64,000 nt of DNA from Bettongia penicillata ogilbyi (lineage: Eukaryota > Chordata > Mammalia > Diprotodontia > Potoroidae). The position numbers and the translations under genes were made by a program. Positions 45,370 through 57,070 of the stretch are shown here, piece after piece. The notes below the pieces were generated by a model. The model was given only the letters and a program-made list of their open reading frames with translations. It did no database searches and was not told the DNA's origin. Position 1 is the first letter of the stretch; each line of letters opens with the position of its first letter. The stretch lies in the NCBI GenBank assembly GCA_023548195.1, contig JAJHZJ010000579.1:347001-411000 (forward strand). The letters run 5' to 3'.

Positions 45370-46822
45370 TATTAGGGTCATTCCTCAAATGAGCTATACC
45401 CCCAAACTGCCAAAAAAATCTTGATTCCAGGGCTAGTGCCTTATAGAATTATTCCTCAGAAAAAGACAGTGACTCTTGCTCCTCAATTATCAGTTCAGTG
45501 GCTAATGGACATATGTGCTTTAGAACTCACTTCGTAAAATTCTGCTGGGGCAAGATAGCCCCAGCAAATAATACAGAGTCACAGGATTTAGGCATTCATG
45601 ATTGCATTTTAAGATTGAAACCCCAGATATTGGAAACTAAAGTCAAAAAAAAAAGAAAGAAAAGAAAAAGAATCAAAGCTGTTTTAAACAATTACTAAAT
45701 CCAAGTGTATCTTTTTTTTTTTAAAGATTTTCAATAAAATCTAATGTTCACAGAAAAATCTCATAAATGTCAAAATTGCTGTGGGCAGAAAAGGGGGATA
45801 TAGTATTTTCTTGATCTGTTGTAGCAATTTATAGATTTCAGGACGTGGTTTATAAGAATGCTAAATGTTCTGGAATTACAGCTGTTACTGATCAGTGATT
45901 GAGCCAGATTTGTGTTATTGCACCATGTTCTTGCTTGTACCTAGAGAGCAGTAAAGCCTCAATATAATAAAAAGCACCTGCATTTTAAATGAAATTTCAA
46001 TTGAAAAACTTAACAGCCCTTCAAATTGCAGAATTTAACGCAGCCCAGTAAAGCTTAAATAACACTTTGCCTCCGCAGGCTGAGGGTTTGCATTCAAGGT
46101 GACTTGATTGTGTCGCATGGTGAAATTATTTACAATTAAGGAATTTCTCTGGAGGGCTGCAGAGTATTTGCTGTTCCACAATACCTATGCAGGCATATGG
46201 TGGGCCTTTTTCAGTATTCATGGAGCCTCCTGAACCTTTATAATAATTGAATCAGTTAGAGTGCTGAGTGGAGCAAGCATAAAACCTGTTAACCTAAAGG
46301 TCAGCTCTGTGCATTGTTTATTTATCAGTAGGTGAAAGAGCTAAATCGGCAGCTTCTGTCACAGTCACAGGAAAAAATCACCTATAATATTAACAGGGAG
46401 TAGATAAATTGCAAAACATGGATTAGAATGATAAACAGAATGAGGGAAAATATGGAATATATAATGAGAGATGCAGAAAGACTTAACTGGGTTGTAAAAT
46501 ATGCAGGTTGGTTATGACAATGTTATTGGTTATAATTAGTCACTAGTGCTCTAGAAAAATGTCAATAAAAGCTAGAACTTCAGTTCTAAACGGCCTTCTT
46601 ATGCATTTCCATTCCTGTGTAATGTCCAAAAGGATGGTTTCATGACATTAGATAGTATTTTCTAAAATCATCTCTGATAGATTTTGGTCTCAAAACCAAA
46701 TTAAATTTACTTTCTAGAGGAAAATATATTTTAAAGATTACTAAATGTTTGTTATCCTGCTGGAGGAAAAGGAAAAAGGTCTTAAGTTTGTCTCAATCAC
46801 TTACATTTCTTCTTCCTCATAG
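45370..46822. other. USH2A: USH2A intron before the large exon, few repeats
   Basis: 46000-46340 has balanced composition and no repeat text and could be conserved non-coding sequence. The last bases form the acceptor tract (cacttacatttcttcttcct, then cAtAG). Confidence 0.45.
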
Positions 46823-47451
46823 AACCGGGACCCATCGACCCTCCATTTCTTTTGGATGTGAAGTCAAGAACAATGACTCTCAAGTGGCAACATCCTTCAA
46901 AACCCAACGGTGTTATCACCCATTATAACATTTACAAAAATGGCCATTTTCATTCATTGCTCCCAGGAAAGGCATCTAACAGCACGGTGCTTCACTTACG
47001 CCCAAACACTACCTACTATTTTCAGGTAGAAGGCTGTACTTCAAAAGGATGCTCTCTTTCACCTGAGACCCAGCCTGTATGGACTCTTCCAGATGCACCA
47101 GAAGGTATTCCAAGCCCGGAACTATATTCTGATACACCGACATCTGTGCTTATATCTTGGAAACTCCCTCTTTACCCCAATGGTCTAGTGGAGAACTTTA
47201 CGATTGAGAGAAGGTCCAAAGGAACGGAACAAGTGACCACCCTCGTCACCCTCCCACTGAATCATTCCATGAAGTTTATTGATCAATCTGTAGCTCTTAG
47301 CCCATGGACAAAGTATGAGTACCGCATACTAATGAGCACAGTTAGTGGAGGCACAAACAGCAGTGCTTGGGTAGAAATTACCACAAGACCATCAAGGCCT
47401 GCCGGGGTACAACCGCCTGATGTGCTGGTGTTAGGACCAGATATGGCCAAG
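46823..47451 (+). CDS. USH2A: USH2A large internal exon: two FN3 modules plus the start of a third
   Basis: The exon starts after tcttcctcatAG with AA, completing the Lys codon left by the previous exon, and ends at GCCAAG|GTAGGA. It is 629 bp: 2 bases plus 209 codons, phase 1 to phase 0. It encodes a complete FN3 (PPFLLDVKSRTMTLKWQHP to the VWTLPDAPEG linker), a second one (GIPSPELYSDTPTSVLISW to TTRPSRPAGVQPP) and the first strand of a third. Both full modules show the Trp of strand B, the PNG turn (SKPNGVITHYNIY, YPNGLVENFTIE) and the terminal Tyr motif. A close cysteine pair sits in EGCTSKGCSL, as in other usherin modules. N-glycosylation sequons include NST, NTT, NFT, NHS and NSS. No internal stop is present. 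The frame runs on past the donor to 47538, which is intron. Confidence 0.96.
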
Positions 47452-50080
47452 GTAGGATTAGTATTACCTTTTTTCCCTTTTGCAGACTTACCCTTGATTG
47501 ACTCTGTGTGGAACAGAGCCACCTACTGGCAAAACTAGCCATCTCTCCTGCCTTAGGCATTAGCTGAAGAAGCTAACATTCTGGCCAGTGGCCCAAACCA
47601 TTTTGAATTCGGCATCAGTTTTTCATCTGTTCCTGTATCCCCTTAATTATATTGTGGAGATGCTTCCATTTTCCTCACACACCTGAAATACTTTGAATGT
47701 CACAATGGGATGCTTAGCTTAACCACCACGTCAGATTTAAATAGATCAAAAAAAAATGAGAAGAGTTGGGAAAATAGTAAGGACTGGATTAGTATGCTAA
47801 CAGAAGGTCCAAGTTACCAATATTCTGATTAAAAAATGATCAAAGAGCAAAATGATTGGCAAATGAAGTAAAAATAGCATATTACAGGTCTATGTAGGAA
47901 GTCTTCAATTATTCACAACGTTCATCTGGGAATGAGCTCTAGAGAACAGGATAACTACCATTGTTTTGGCTTGCATACAAACTTCATTCAAGGGAAATTA
48001 GTGTAACCAAACAGGAGGGAGTTTTGTAGCTTAGAAGCCTCTTTTGTGTAAATACACACATGCTTCCATGGATTCAGTCTTGTACTAATGCCAAAAGCAT
48101 TGGTACAGTAGCTTCAGTAGCTTGCTTACCAGAGCACAAAACAAAGGCCATTTGCATAAAAGCAAAGTTCATCTGTTAAAATTATTATTTGGGTCTCTAT
48201 TGTGTTGATGCCTGCCCCTCTGTCCCATGCCTCCTCACTAGGGGAACAATAAAAGATGGTCAAAAATATAGACTTAGAAGAAATGAATTTAAACTATAAA
48301 AACTACATTTTTTCATTAGTATCAATGTGAGATAGACTGAACCATATGCTTTTAATATTAGAAACATGAAAAATCTGTAAGATTTTATCTTGTTTCCACA
48401 TTTAAAAAGAATTAATTTAAAGATTGTGATGAAAATGTTTATTATATCAATTTGTCATAGTCAATTAATTTTAAAAAATCCCCAGTATACCTTAATCTCC
48501 TAAAGATGTGTTGGTAATCTTTGGAATTGTTTTCCATTTAAAGGAAAACCAACTTGAAGTGGTTAACCATTCTGTAATTTTTTTTATTTTATTTTTCCTA
48601 GTGGGATTAACAAAAACTTTAGTAGACATACCAATTGATACGATACTATGTAGCAAGTCTTCTCCCTTCAGAATAGCAAAGTTTTGGAATGGGCATATCC
48701 TGGATTTCTTCTTTTGGAATTTGAACAGCCAGGTATTATTTCTCAGGCAAAGTTTGGAAATGGACAAATCATTTTCATTTTTAGTTGAATGATAGCCATT
48801 CATGCATAGGTCTATCTGGCTCAGCATTGCTGCATGAGGATCAAATGGAGGCAAAGACAATTTGTCAGACTTATTGTCTTTTCCCATTTCCTTTGATTGC
48901 CCCTGCCTACTTTTTACCTCATCCAGAAACAAAATCACACTTACAGCCTGTCAGCCTGAAATGGAAAAGGTTGTACTAGATGAGGGAGTCAGAGAGGGCA
49001 AAATGTGGATCATTTTTAAAGTTCCAACATAAATTCTAGGTGTTCCCATGAGTCCCCTGGGGCAGTGATAACCCCAGGTTAGGAATCCGAAAGTATATAT
49101 GACTTGGTGCCTGAAATATGTAGAAATTGTGCACTAGCAATGACTTTAAAAAAAACTTTTATTAGTGTTCAAATTATTGCAGGAAAATCAAAAGCTATCA
49201 AGAGGCAGAGTCAGCAAGAATATTCATTCTCATCTAAAACTTTGTTAGGCATTTGGATACAGTTGTTTTAATAGCATAAAGCTTTCATATTATCATATTA
49301 TAAAAAGAAGTCGCATTTTAAGGATGCACTGAAGATTTTCAGGCTATATGACAAAGTTGTTGAACAAAGAAACAGCTTAGCCTCAAGACAGAAAGCTTGA
49401 AGATATTAAAAAGAATGTGAATGTCAAGGGGCGAATGTGGGGAGGGGGAGGAAGGAGTTATTTCTAGCCAATGCTAGTACAATATCTTGCGTATTTTTTG
49501 TTAAATCTTTGGAAGGGATATCCTTTCCCATTTGAACCTGAAGCTCCTATTCTTATCTCCAGGTATGAATGGTTTCCTTTTAAGATACAAGATATCCTGA
49601 AATACAGTGGGCTGCTAAAATGCAGCCATTTTATTTATGCCCCAAACTCCCATGTTCTGTGACTGCCATGTGCTCTTCCATTTCCTCTATCTGCTTGAGA
49701 GATTTTGAGACTTGAATCATGATCATTGTTTAGGACTGATAGTTTCAATTAGTGGTCTCTGTCCTCACCTTTTTAATTGTGGATTCCTGGTAATTGGCTG
49801 TTGATTGTCTTTATGGCAGACATATAGAAGAAGGCAAGTCTATTGGACATATCTGTCAACAGATGAATGAAGCAGCTTCCTGCCACCTGCACAGGACCTG
49901 TTCTAGGTGCTCAAAGGAAGGGGACAAATCTCTTTTATTTTTTAATGAAAAAAAGGATGAATTTTTTACCAGACCGACATGAAACCTGTCCTTGAGGGCT
50001 GGGGGAGACAGAATGCACACATACATAATACATTCCGAAATCTGTTATAAATTCATGTGCCAATTGTGAAGTGTTGTGGT
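47452..50080. other. USH2A: USH2A intron after the large exon, few repeats
   Basis: It starts with the donor GTAGGA. No named mobile element was seen up to 50080. The 148-codon minus-strand open frame at 48492-48938 has no recognisable domain and no supporting context, so it is not called a gene. Confidence 0.4.
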
Positions 50081-50084
50081 GTTG

Positions 50085-50215
50085 AATCAATTCAGTGAAC
50101 ATAGATTAAGCATCTGTGTTTTATAGGACCCTTTACAGAAACAAAGGGAAAGACAAAGATTTATTAAGACATGGTCTCTACCCTCATGGAGCCTACTGTT
50201 TAGCAGAAGCATTGG
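50085..50215 (+). mobile_element. LINE-2 3' region fragment
   Basis: 'gaacatagattaagcatctg', 'agaaacaaagggaaagacaa' and 'accctcatggagcctactgt' match the L2 'aagcatttattaagcacctac ... ctcaaggagcttac' order. Confidence 0.55.
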
Positions 50216-50254
50216 AAGCATCCACTGGTAACTACAGTACAAAATTGTGGTGAT

Positions 50255-50512
50255 GATGATACTCAACATTTATATAACACCTAAGATTTGCAAACCATTG
50301 TAGAGGTATTACCTCTATTGGTATCCTTCATAACAATTCTAAGAAGTAGGTGTTATAATTACCCACATTTTACAGATGAGAATACAATGGCTCAGTGAGG
50401 TTAAGTGATTTGTTCATGGCCACATAGCTAGTAAAGCTCTTGGGTGAGATTTGAACTCACGTAATCTTGAGTACAAGTCCAACAGTCTAACCCACTATGC
50501 TCACTGCTTCTA
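50255..50512 (-). repeat. MIR-class SINE, full length
   Basis: 'cacctaagatttgcaaacca', 'cattttacagatgagaatac', 'cagtgaggttaagtgatttg' and 'gagatttgaactcacgtaat' with 'ctaacccactatgctcactg' appear in the antisense SINE order. Confidence 0.75.
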
Positions 50513-50514
50513 AT

Positions 50515-51096
50515 AGAACATAGTAAGGGCAGAAGACAAATATAAACAAAATGCTTTGTGTGGGCCAAGGAATCTTTAACCATGGACTTTTGGGACATAT
50601 GGGATAAAGTCAACTTCCTTGAAATTTTAATTGGAAGCAAAGGACAATGGTATGTGGTGTTGGAGGAGATTTTCTCTTTAGAAATGGTGAAAGCAATGTG
50701 CTTTTGTAGTTTTCTGTTTCCCAGTTTGAGAAAACTTGTTAGTTTCTCCACTTTCAAATGTTCTGGTTATCAGTCAATTTAGGTTTTACAAGATATACAT
50801 ATATTCAAGCAAAAGCTAACACCTGTAGCTCTAATAAACTATGAATTAAAAATCATAGTGAATTGCCCTATTTCTGTTTAAGAACGGTGTGCTCCCTGAA
50901 GATGAGGCATGAATATTTTCAGGAACCTAAATGTCAACCTGAAAAAAAATGATGTTTTTTACTTTTTTTTTTACTTTCACTTTTTACTAAAGAATTGGTT
51001 TTGCTGGTTCTGTGCTTGCTTGCTAACCATTACTAGGTTAATCATCAAAGGTATGAGTATCAGATCATCTCCAAGAAATTCCAAGAATTATCCTGT
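50515..51096. other. Intronic sequence, nothing recognised
   Basis: This is the pre-insertion sequence beside HAL1 copy 4, and ends at its left target duplication. Confidence 0.4.
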
Positions 51097-51112
51097 CATG
51101 GTTCCATTTTCT
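51097..51112. repeat. Left target-site duplication of HAL1 copy 4
   Basis: CATGGTTCCATTTTCT, repeated exactly at 53946-53961. Confidence 0.95.
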
Positions 51113-52171
51113 TTTTTCTTTTTTTTTTAATAAAAATTTATTTATTTAACTTTTTACATACATTTTCACAAAATTTTGGGTTCCAAATTTTCTCCCCTTT
51201 TATCCTCTCCCCCCACCCCAATACACTGAGCAATCTAATTTTCCCTATCACCAATCTGCCCTCTCTTCTATCATCCCTCCCTTCTCTTGTCCCCATCTTC
51301 TCTTTTGTCCTCTAGGGCCAGATGACTTTCTATTCCCCATTAACTGTATTTCTTATTTCCCAGTAGCAACAACAATACTAAACAGTTGTTCCTAAACCTT
51401 TGAGTACCAAATTCTCCCCACCTCTCCCTCCCCACCCGTTCCCTTTGGGAAGGCAAGCAATTCAATATAGGCCATATCTGTGTAGTTTTGCAAATGACTT
51501 GGATAATAGTTGTGTTGTGTAAGACTAACTGTATTTCCCTCCATCATATCCTGCCCCCCATTGTTTCTATTCTGTCTTTTGATCCTGTCCCTCCCCAAGA
51601 GTGTTGACTTCAAATTGCTCCCTCCTCCCATTGCCCTCCCTACCATCATCCCCCCCCTTGCTTATCTCCTTCTCCCCCACTTTCCTGTACTGTAAGATAG
51701 ATTTACATACCAAAACGAGTGTGCATTTTACTCCTTCCTTTAGTTGAATGTGATGAGGGTAAGCTTCATGTTTTTTTCTCAGCTCTCCTCTTTTTCCCTC
51801 CACTAAAAGGTCTCCTGCTTGCCTCTTGAATGAGATATAATTTACCCCATTCCATTTCACCTTCTCTCCTCCCAATACATTTCTCTCTCACCATTTACCT
51901 TAATTTCTTTTAAGATATGGTCCCATCCTATTCAATTCACTCTGTGCTCCCTGTCTCTGTGTGTGCGTGCATGTGTGTATATGTGTGTGCGTTCATTCAT
52001 GTACGTGTATGTCTGTGTGTGTGTACATCTATGTGTGATTCCACCATCTACCCAGATACTGAAACGTTTTAAGAGTTACAAATATTGTCTTTCCATGTAG
52101 GAATGTGAACAGTTCACCTTTGGCAAGTCCCTTATGACTTCTCTTTGCTGTTTACTTTTTCATGCTTCTTC

Positions 52172-53275
52172 TCATTCTTGTGTTTGAAAGTCAAATTTTC
52201 TTTTCAGCTCTGGTCTTTTCTTCAAGAATGCTTGAAAGTCCTCTGTTTCATTGAAAGACCATATTTTCCCCTGAAGTATTATACTCAGTTTTACTGGGTC
52301 GGTGATTCTTGGTTTGAGTCCTAGTTCCTTTGACTTCTGGAATATCCTATTCCACGCCCTTCAATCCCTTAATGTAGAAGCTGTTAGATCTTGTGTTATC
52401 CTGATTGTATTTCCACAATACTGAAATTGTTTATTTCTAGCTGCTTGCAATATTTTCTCCTTGACCTGGGAACTCTGGAATTTGGCCACAATGTTCCCAG
52501 GAGTTTCTCTTTTTGGATCTCTTTCAGGCGGTGATTGATGGATTCCTTCAATACTTATTTTGCCCCCTGGTTGTAGAATCTCAAGGCAGTTTCCCTTGAT
52601 AATTTCATGAAAGGTGATGTCTAGGCTCTTTTTTTGATCATGGATTTCAGGTAGTCCCATAATTTTTAAATTGTCTCTCCTGGATCTATTTTCCAGGTCA
52701 GTTGTTTTTCCCATGAGATATTTCACATTCTCTTCCATTTTTTCATTCTTTTGGTTTTGTTTTATGATTTCTTGGTTTCTCAGAAAGTCATTAGACTCCA
52801 TCTGTTCCATTCTAATCTTGAGAGAACTATTTTCTTCAGTGAGCTTTTGAACCTCTTTTTCCATTTGGCTAATTTTGCTTTTGAATGCATTCTTCTCCTC
52901 ATTGGCTTTTTGAACCTCTTTTGCCAATTGAGTGAGCCTATTTTTCAAGGTGTTATTTTCTTCAGCATTTTTTTGGGTCTCCTTTAGCAAGGTATTGACC
53001 CGTTTTTCATGCTTTTCTTGCCTCTCTCTCATTTCTCTTCCCAGTTTTTCCTCCACCTGTCTAACTTGATTTTCAAAATCCTTTTTGAACTCTTCCATGG
53101 CCTGAGCCCACCAGACATCCACGTCGGATGTCTGGGATAGAGAGGCCCCCCCCTCCATGTCTTTCTCTGATGGCAAGCATTGTACTTCTTCATCAGAAAT
53201 GAAGGGAGGAAGGAACATCTCTTCCCCAAGAAAGTAGTTCTCTATGGTCTTATTTTGCTTCCTTTTTCTGGGCAT
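52172..53275 (-). pseudogene. L1/HAL1 ORF1, one in-frame stop (copy 4)
   Basis: The reading frame is 368 codons from ATG at 53275 (MPRKRKQNKTIENYFLGEE) to TGA at 52172-52174. It is interrupted once, by TGA at 52361-52363 in place of an Arg codon (codon 305). Residues 1-55 form a basic, low-complexity start, and about 57-185 a long coiled coil. Within it a 21-residue unit repeats (KNRLTQLAKEVQKANEE, KSKISQMEKEVQKLTEE). About 193-290 is the RRM-like domain (DNLKIMGLPE). The C-terminal domain includes the IHQSPPERDPKRETPGNIV segment and, after the stop, the PRIT-type segment. ORF1p of L1 is a trimeric RNA chaperone. The truncated product would lack the last 63 residues. Confidence 0.92.
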
Positions 53276-53945
53276 TTTCCCAGCCAGTTACTTGACTTCT
53301 GAGATTCCTCTGCACCCCCACCTAGATCTGCCAAGCTAGTGCTTGGGGTCTGAGATTCAAATGCTGCTTCCCAGTCTCAGGGCTATCCATGGCGGGAGTG
53401 GCTGCTATTCAATGTGAGCTTAAGTTCTGGTGCTCAGGTGGGGGCAGGGCCATCTCCCAGGCTCAGTTCCCTCAGGGGGTTTATGCAGAGACCTTCTGTA
53501 ATGGCCCTGAACTTCTGCCTGCTTGGGGACTCCCGGGCCGCCGCTGCTGCCTCTGCCGCTGCCTCCCAAGGGGGCCCAAGTCACAGAGACACCCTGCTCC
53601 CCTCTCGGCCAGCCCAGAAGTCTCTCTCACTGACCTGTAGCGTCTGTGGGCGGAGGGACCTTCCCGGCCGCCGGAGGTTCTGTCCCTGAAGCCTGCTCGG
53701 ATCTGCTCCTCTCAGCAGAGCGGCCAGGGCAGTGTAGGGCTGGACTCTGCTGTCCCGAGCATCACGGACCCCTGGGGATGGCTCTCCAGGGCTCTCTGGA
53801 ATGAAAATCTTTTCCCCTGTGTTTCTGCGCGCCTTGCAGTGATCCAGAATTTGTGGGGAGTTGTTCTTGCAGGAAATATATGGGCTGTGGGTTCAGAGCT
53901 AGCCTACACGAGTCTTTCTACTCCGCCATCTTGGCTCCATCCCCC
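53276..53945 (-). promoter_or_regulatory. HAL1 5' UTR, presumed internal promoter
   Basis: 670 bp with much higher G+C and more CpG than the intron around it. In L1 elements the 5' UTR holds the RNA polymerase II promoter starting at base 1; I infer the same here. No individual site beyond the 5' tip (CCAAGATGGCGG, a YY1-like CCATCTT on the other strand, 53923-53934) can be assigned. The CCATCTT core is also kept in copies 1, 2 and the 82-bp insertion. Confidence 0.55.
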
Positions 53946-53961
53946 CATGGTTCCATTTTCT
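53946..53961. repeat. Right target-site duplication of HAL1 copy 4
   Basis: CATGGTTCCATTTTCT, the exact copy of 51097-51112. Confidence 0.95.
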
Positions 53962-54570
53962 ATGTTCTCTGTCAAGTAATTAGGAAAAGGTACACGGTAA
54001 AAACATCCAAGTAATGAAATGCCAAGGATTTGACCTTATGGATTTTCTATTTGATACTGATAGGAGGGAGACTGATAATACTGAAGAGATGGAAGACATT
54101 ATTTGGCCCATATCATGACTAGATTAGTTGTATAGAGCAAGGTGTAGTAATATTACCTTTGAGAAGGATTGCTTGATGACTGTATGCACCATAATGCATC
54201 TTGTAGAGATACTTCATAATATGACTTTAGGATCTGAGAGCTTCATCCTTAGAAATCATTTAATGCTAATCTTTCATTTTATTAAGTTAAACTGAGCCTA
54301 TAGAAACTAAGTAATATGCTTAAAAGATGTATACTGAAGAAGGAACTTGATAGAAAAAAATGAAGATACGTACAGAACAATAACAAGATAGCAAAAGAAT
54401 AATTCCAGGGCCAGTAAGGCCCACAGTGAGCTGAGGCTAGTGATAATTGCTGAGGAAAGCAAAAATGAGTTCCTTTAATCTCTGCTGGTGAGAAGGGGCA
54501 TTGATGGCAATCAAAGAAGGCAGGAAATGATAATAAACAGCTGTGAGACTGAATTTATCAATTTTGATTC
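53962..54570. other. Intronic sequence, nothing recognised
   Basis: No named repeat was seen. Confidence 0.35.
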
Positions 54571-54574
54571 TCTT

Positions 54575-54730
54575 AGGGTCATAGAGGATAGAAACAACTT
54601 AAAATTGGAAGAGATTTATAAAGCCATCTATTTGTACCCCCTAGTTTTACAGGTGAGGAAGTTGAAACCCAGAAACATTAAATGACTTACGTAAGGTCCC
54701 TCAAACAATAAGTGTCATAACTAGTATCTG
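54575..54730 (-). repeat. MIR-class SINE
   Basis: 'gggtcatagaggatagaaac', 'tagttttacaggtgaggaag' and 'attaaatgacttacgtaagg' appear in the antisense order. Confidence 0.6.
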
Positions 54731-54859
54731 ATTTCTCTTCCAATGATGATAATATTTACAGTAGAAGTATTTTTTAAATGATTACTTCTAAGAAATTGAG
54801 GTTCAAACCCCAAATAATGAGGAAATAAAAGCACCTAGTTCCCTTCAATGAGTTCTAAG

Positions 54860-55390
54860 TCACCAGGCCCTTGGGATGATTAAGGAAAGAAACAGATATA
54901 ATTGTTGAGCTATTGGTGATGACCTTTCAATGCAATGTTGCTTTCATAAAGCAATGTTGGAGTTCTGGAGAAGGAAGGATGTCCCAATTTTCAAAGAAAG
55001 AGAATATGATAGAATCTGTAAACCACAAGCCAGTGAACATGAATTTTATTCTTAGCAAAAATCTTGAATTAATTATTAGAGGCATGGTTTGTGAGCATTT
55101 TTATGGGGAAATAGTGATCACTAACAGCCTGGCCATGCTACATTAACCTCATGTTTTTCTTTGTTAGGGTAACCAGACTGATAGATCAGGGAAATGCTGT
55201 TGACTTATTATGCATGTAAAGACTTCTAAGTTATCTTTTCAGATGAGATGGATTGAAATAGTCTAAATGATAATACAGTGATTTGGAACTAGTTGAGTGA
55301 CCAGAACCATAGACTAGTTATTAATAATTTGCTATCAGCTCAAGACAGGGGGAAGGAACAAGGAGAAATCCTTGACCCTAAACTATTAAT
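54860..55390 (+). mobile_element. CR1/L3-type LINE fragment (reverse transcriptase region)
   Basis: 'aaccacaagccagtgaacat' comes first, then 'attagaggcatggtttgtga', 'agcctggccatgctacatta' and 'gtaaccagactgatagatca'. The series ends with 'gggaaatgctgttgacttat' and 'tttggaactagttgagtgac'. This is the remembered order of mammalian L3/CR1 around its reverse transcriptase core; one part reads RVTRLIDQGNAVDLL. The FSKAFDK centre is deleted or decayed. It overlaps in family position with 14920-15160. Confidence 0.65.
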
Positions 55391-55845
55391 TTTTCTGTTA
55401 ATGTTATACACCTTATATTTCCAATGACTTCTTTCGTATTAAAGCAACTAAATAATATTTATCAAATTAACCTTGTTTTTCTTGAATTTTTCTAGAAATT
55501 AGCATATAACTTCTGTGGAAACTTTTTGGTAAACAATCATCATAAATACCTCAATATGCAATGACGAATGCAAACAACCCCTTTATTTGCCTCTATAAAA
55601 AGAATCCAGGAGTTATCCTTCTGTTTAGATACAGCCTCCTTTTTTCTTCTGGTTTCTTCTTTAGAAGAAGGCCAAGGTTGATACGATTCACTTCCACCAA
55701 TTGCTTGAAGATGTATTGGTCAAGGGACAAAGATTTCCTCTGCAGCACCAACAATTAAACTGATTTTTATGGTTAGTTTAAAGACTGTGTGATTCTTAGT
55801 AACCCTTTTCCTTTACCTTATACTCTCCCACCTTCATGTATATCA
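55391..55845. other. Intronic sequence, nothing recognised
   Basis: The 65-codon open frame at 55561-55758 has no known family. Confidence 0.35.
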
Positions 55846-55849
55846 CAGA

Positions 55850-56240
55850 AGACCATCTAGAACTCTGCTTCTTTGTTTCATTGGACCAGTGACTATCTGT
55901 GAGGAAATCCCTCTACCAATACAGATGATCAGTTGCTCTTCTGCAACATAGTTTGTTTTTTTTTTTTTTATTATTTTTTGGTGCGGTGCGGGGAGGCATT
56001 GAGTAGTCAGATTTATTTTTGACTTTCAAAAGAGATCAAACAAGATGAATTCCCATGTAAAGGTGGAAAAAATACAAAAAAGTAAAAAGAAAAGCAGTCC
56101 ATATAGTCTTTCAGTGTGTACAAATGAGACCTACCTGACTATTGAGAATTGCTGTTAAGAACACAGAGTCTTAGAGTTGACTGACAAACCTAGAGATGAA
56201 ATGACTTAGAGAGGGTCACACAACCAGCTTTCTATTCACC
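55850..56240 (-). repeat. MIR-related SINE split by an insertion
   Basis: The left part ('tgaggaaatccctctaccaa' and 'ttgctcttctgcaacat', to about 55950) and right part ('agtcttagagttgactgac' and 'gagggtcacacaaccagctt', from about 56165) are consecutive in the copy at 11755-11970. About 210 bp starting with a long T run (55955-55970) separate them. The inserted piece may be a minus-strand retroelement, but I cannot name it. Confidence 0.5.
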
Positions 56241-56244
56241 ATTC

Positions 56245-56822
56245 CATTCTGTCCCCTAAGGACTATATTTCTATGGTAAAGATTAAATAAACCCTATACA
56301 GGCTACATAGTGATCCCTATTAGACAGCTGTGACCATTTCAATTAAAATGCTTTGGAGATTTTAGATTGAAATATAACAACTTGCTGTGTTAAAAAAAAT
56401 AATTGCTTTCCAAGGTTGGTGTAAATTCCTATCCCTTTAAATTTTTTTATTGGAGAAAATAAGGCTTCCTGATCTTTAAATGACAGTTTCCAGAGTAATT
56501 ATGTTCAATCAGTTAATCTCTCCCAGTAGTTTCCTCAGTAGGGCTTGCTCTAGTGTGCTTCCTTTCATAGCCTCAACATTGGGATTTGAATCAATGAACA
56601 AGTCATTCCTGTATCCAACACAGACTCTTCTGAGTCCTAGCGCCTGCTTTCATGTACTGCCAAGGTCTGACTTGAACTCTCAGAAGACTCAGGATGAAGA
56701 AGGGGGAGGTTGTGTAACATGGATCAATCACATGGATTGTTGCTGTGATAGCCCTTACAGTAGAAGGCCCAATAAGTCCCCTGAGCCTAACCTTGGCTCA
56801 TTCTTCAAGTTCACAAAGAAAT
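56245..56822. other. Intronic sequence, nothing recognised
   Basis: The 206-codon open frame at 56480-57100 is mostly the CT repeat that follows and is not a gene. Confidence 0.4.
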
Positions 56823-56823
56823 G

Positions 56824-56825
<2 letters not shown>

Positions 56826-56915
<90 letters not shown>

Positions 56916-56984
56916 CCTCTCTCCCTCTCCCTCTCTCCCTCCCTCTCTCTCTCTCTCTCTCTCTCCCTCCCTCCCTCCCTCCCT

Positions 56985-57024
<40 letters not shown>

Positions 57025-57036
57025 CCCCCCCCCCCG

Positions 57037-57070
<34 letters not shown>

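Larger units (their letters stand above)
51113..53945 (-). mobile_element. HAL1-type element, copy 4, complete with target duplications
   Basis: This is a complete 2.83-kb insertion in the minus orientation. It begins at 53945 (GGGGGATGGAGCCAAGATGG) and has a GC-rich 5' UTR of 670 bp with many CpGs. ORF1 runs from 53275 to 52172. The 3' UTR is about 1.06 kb with a CA/GT block (about 51957-52036) and a polypurine tract (about 51540-51860), and ends in an A-rich tail at 51113-51125. ORF2 is missing with no trace, so the element depended on L1 enzymes supplied in trans. The exact 16-bp duplications and nearly open ORF1 make it the youngest copy here. It lies antisense in an USH2A intron. Confidence 0.95.

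Noticed and set aside
48492..48938. 148-codon minus-strand open frame
   Set aside because: No recognisable domain, no promoter or splice context, and low-complexity lysine/serine composition. It is probably chance in an intron.
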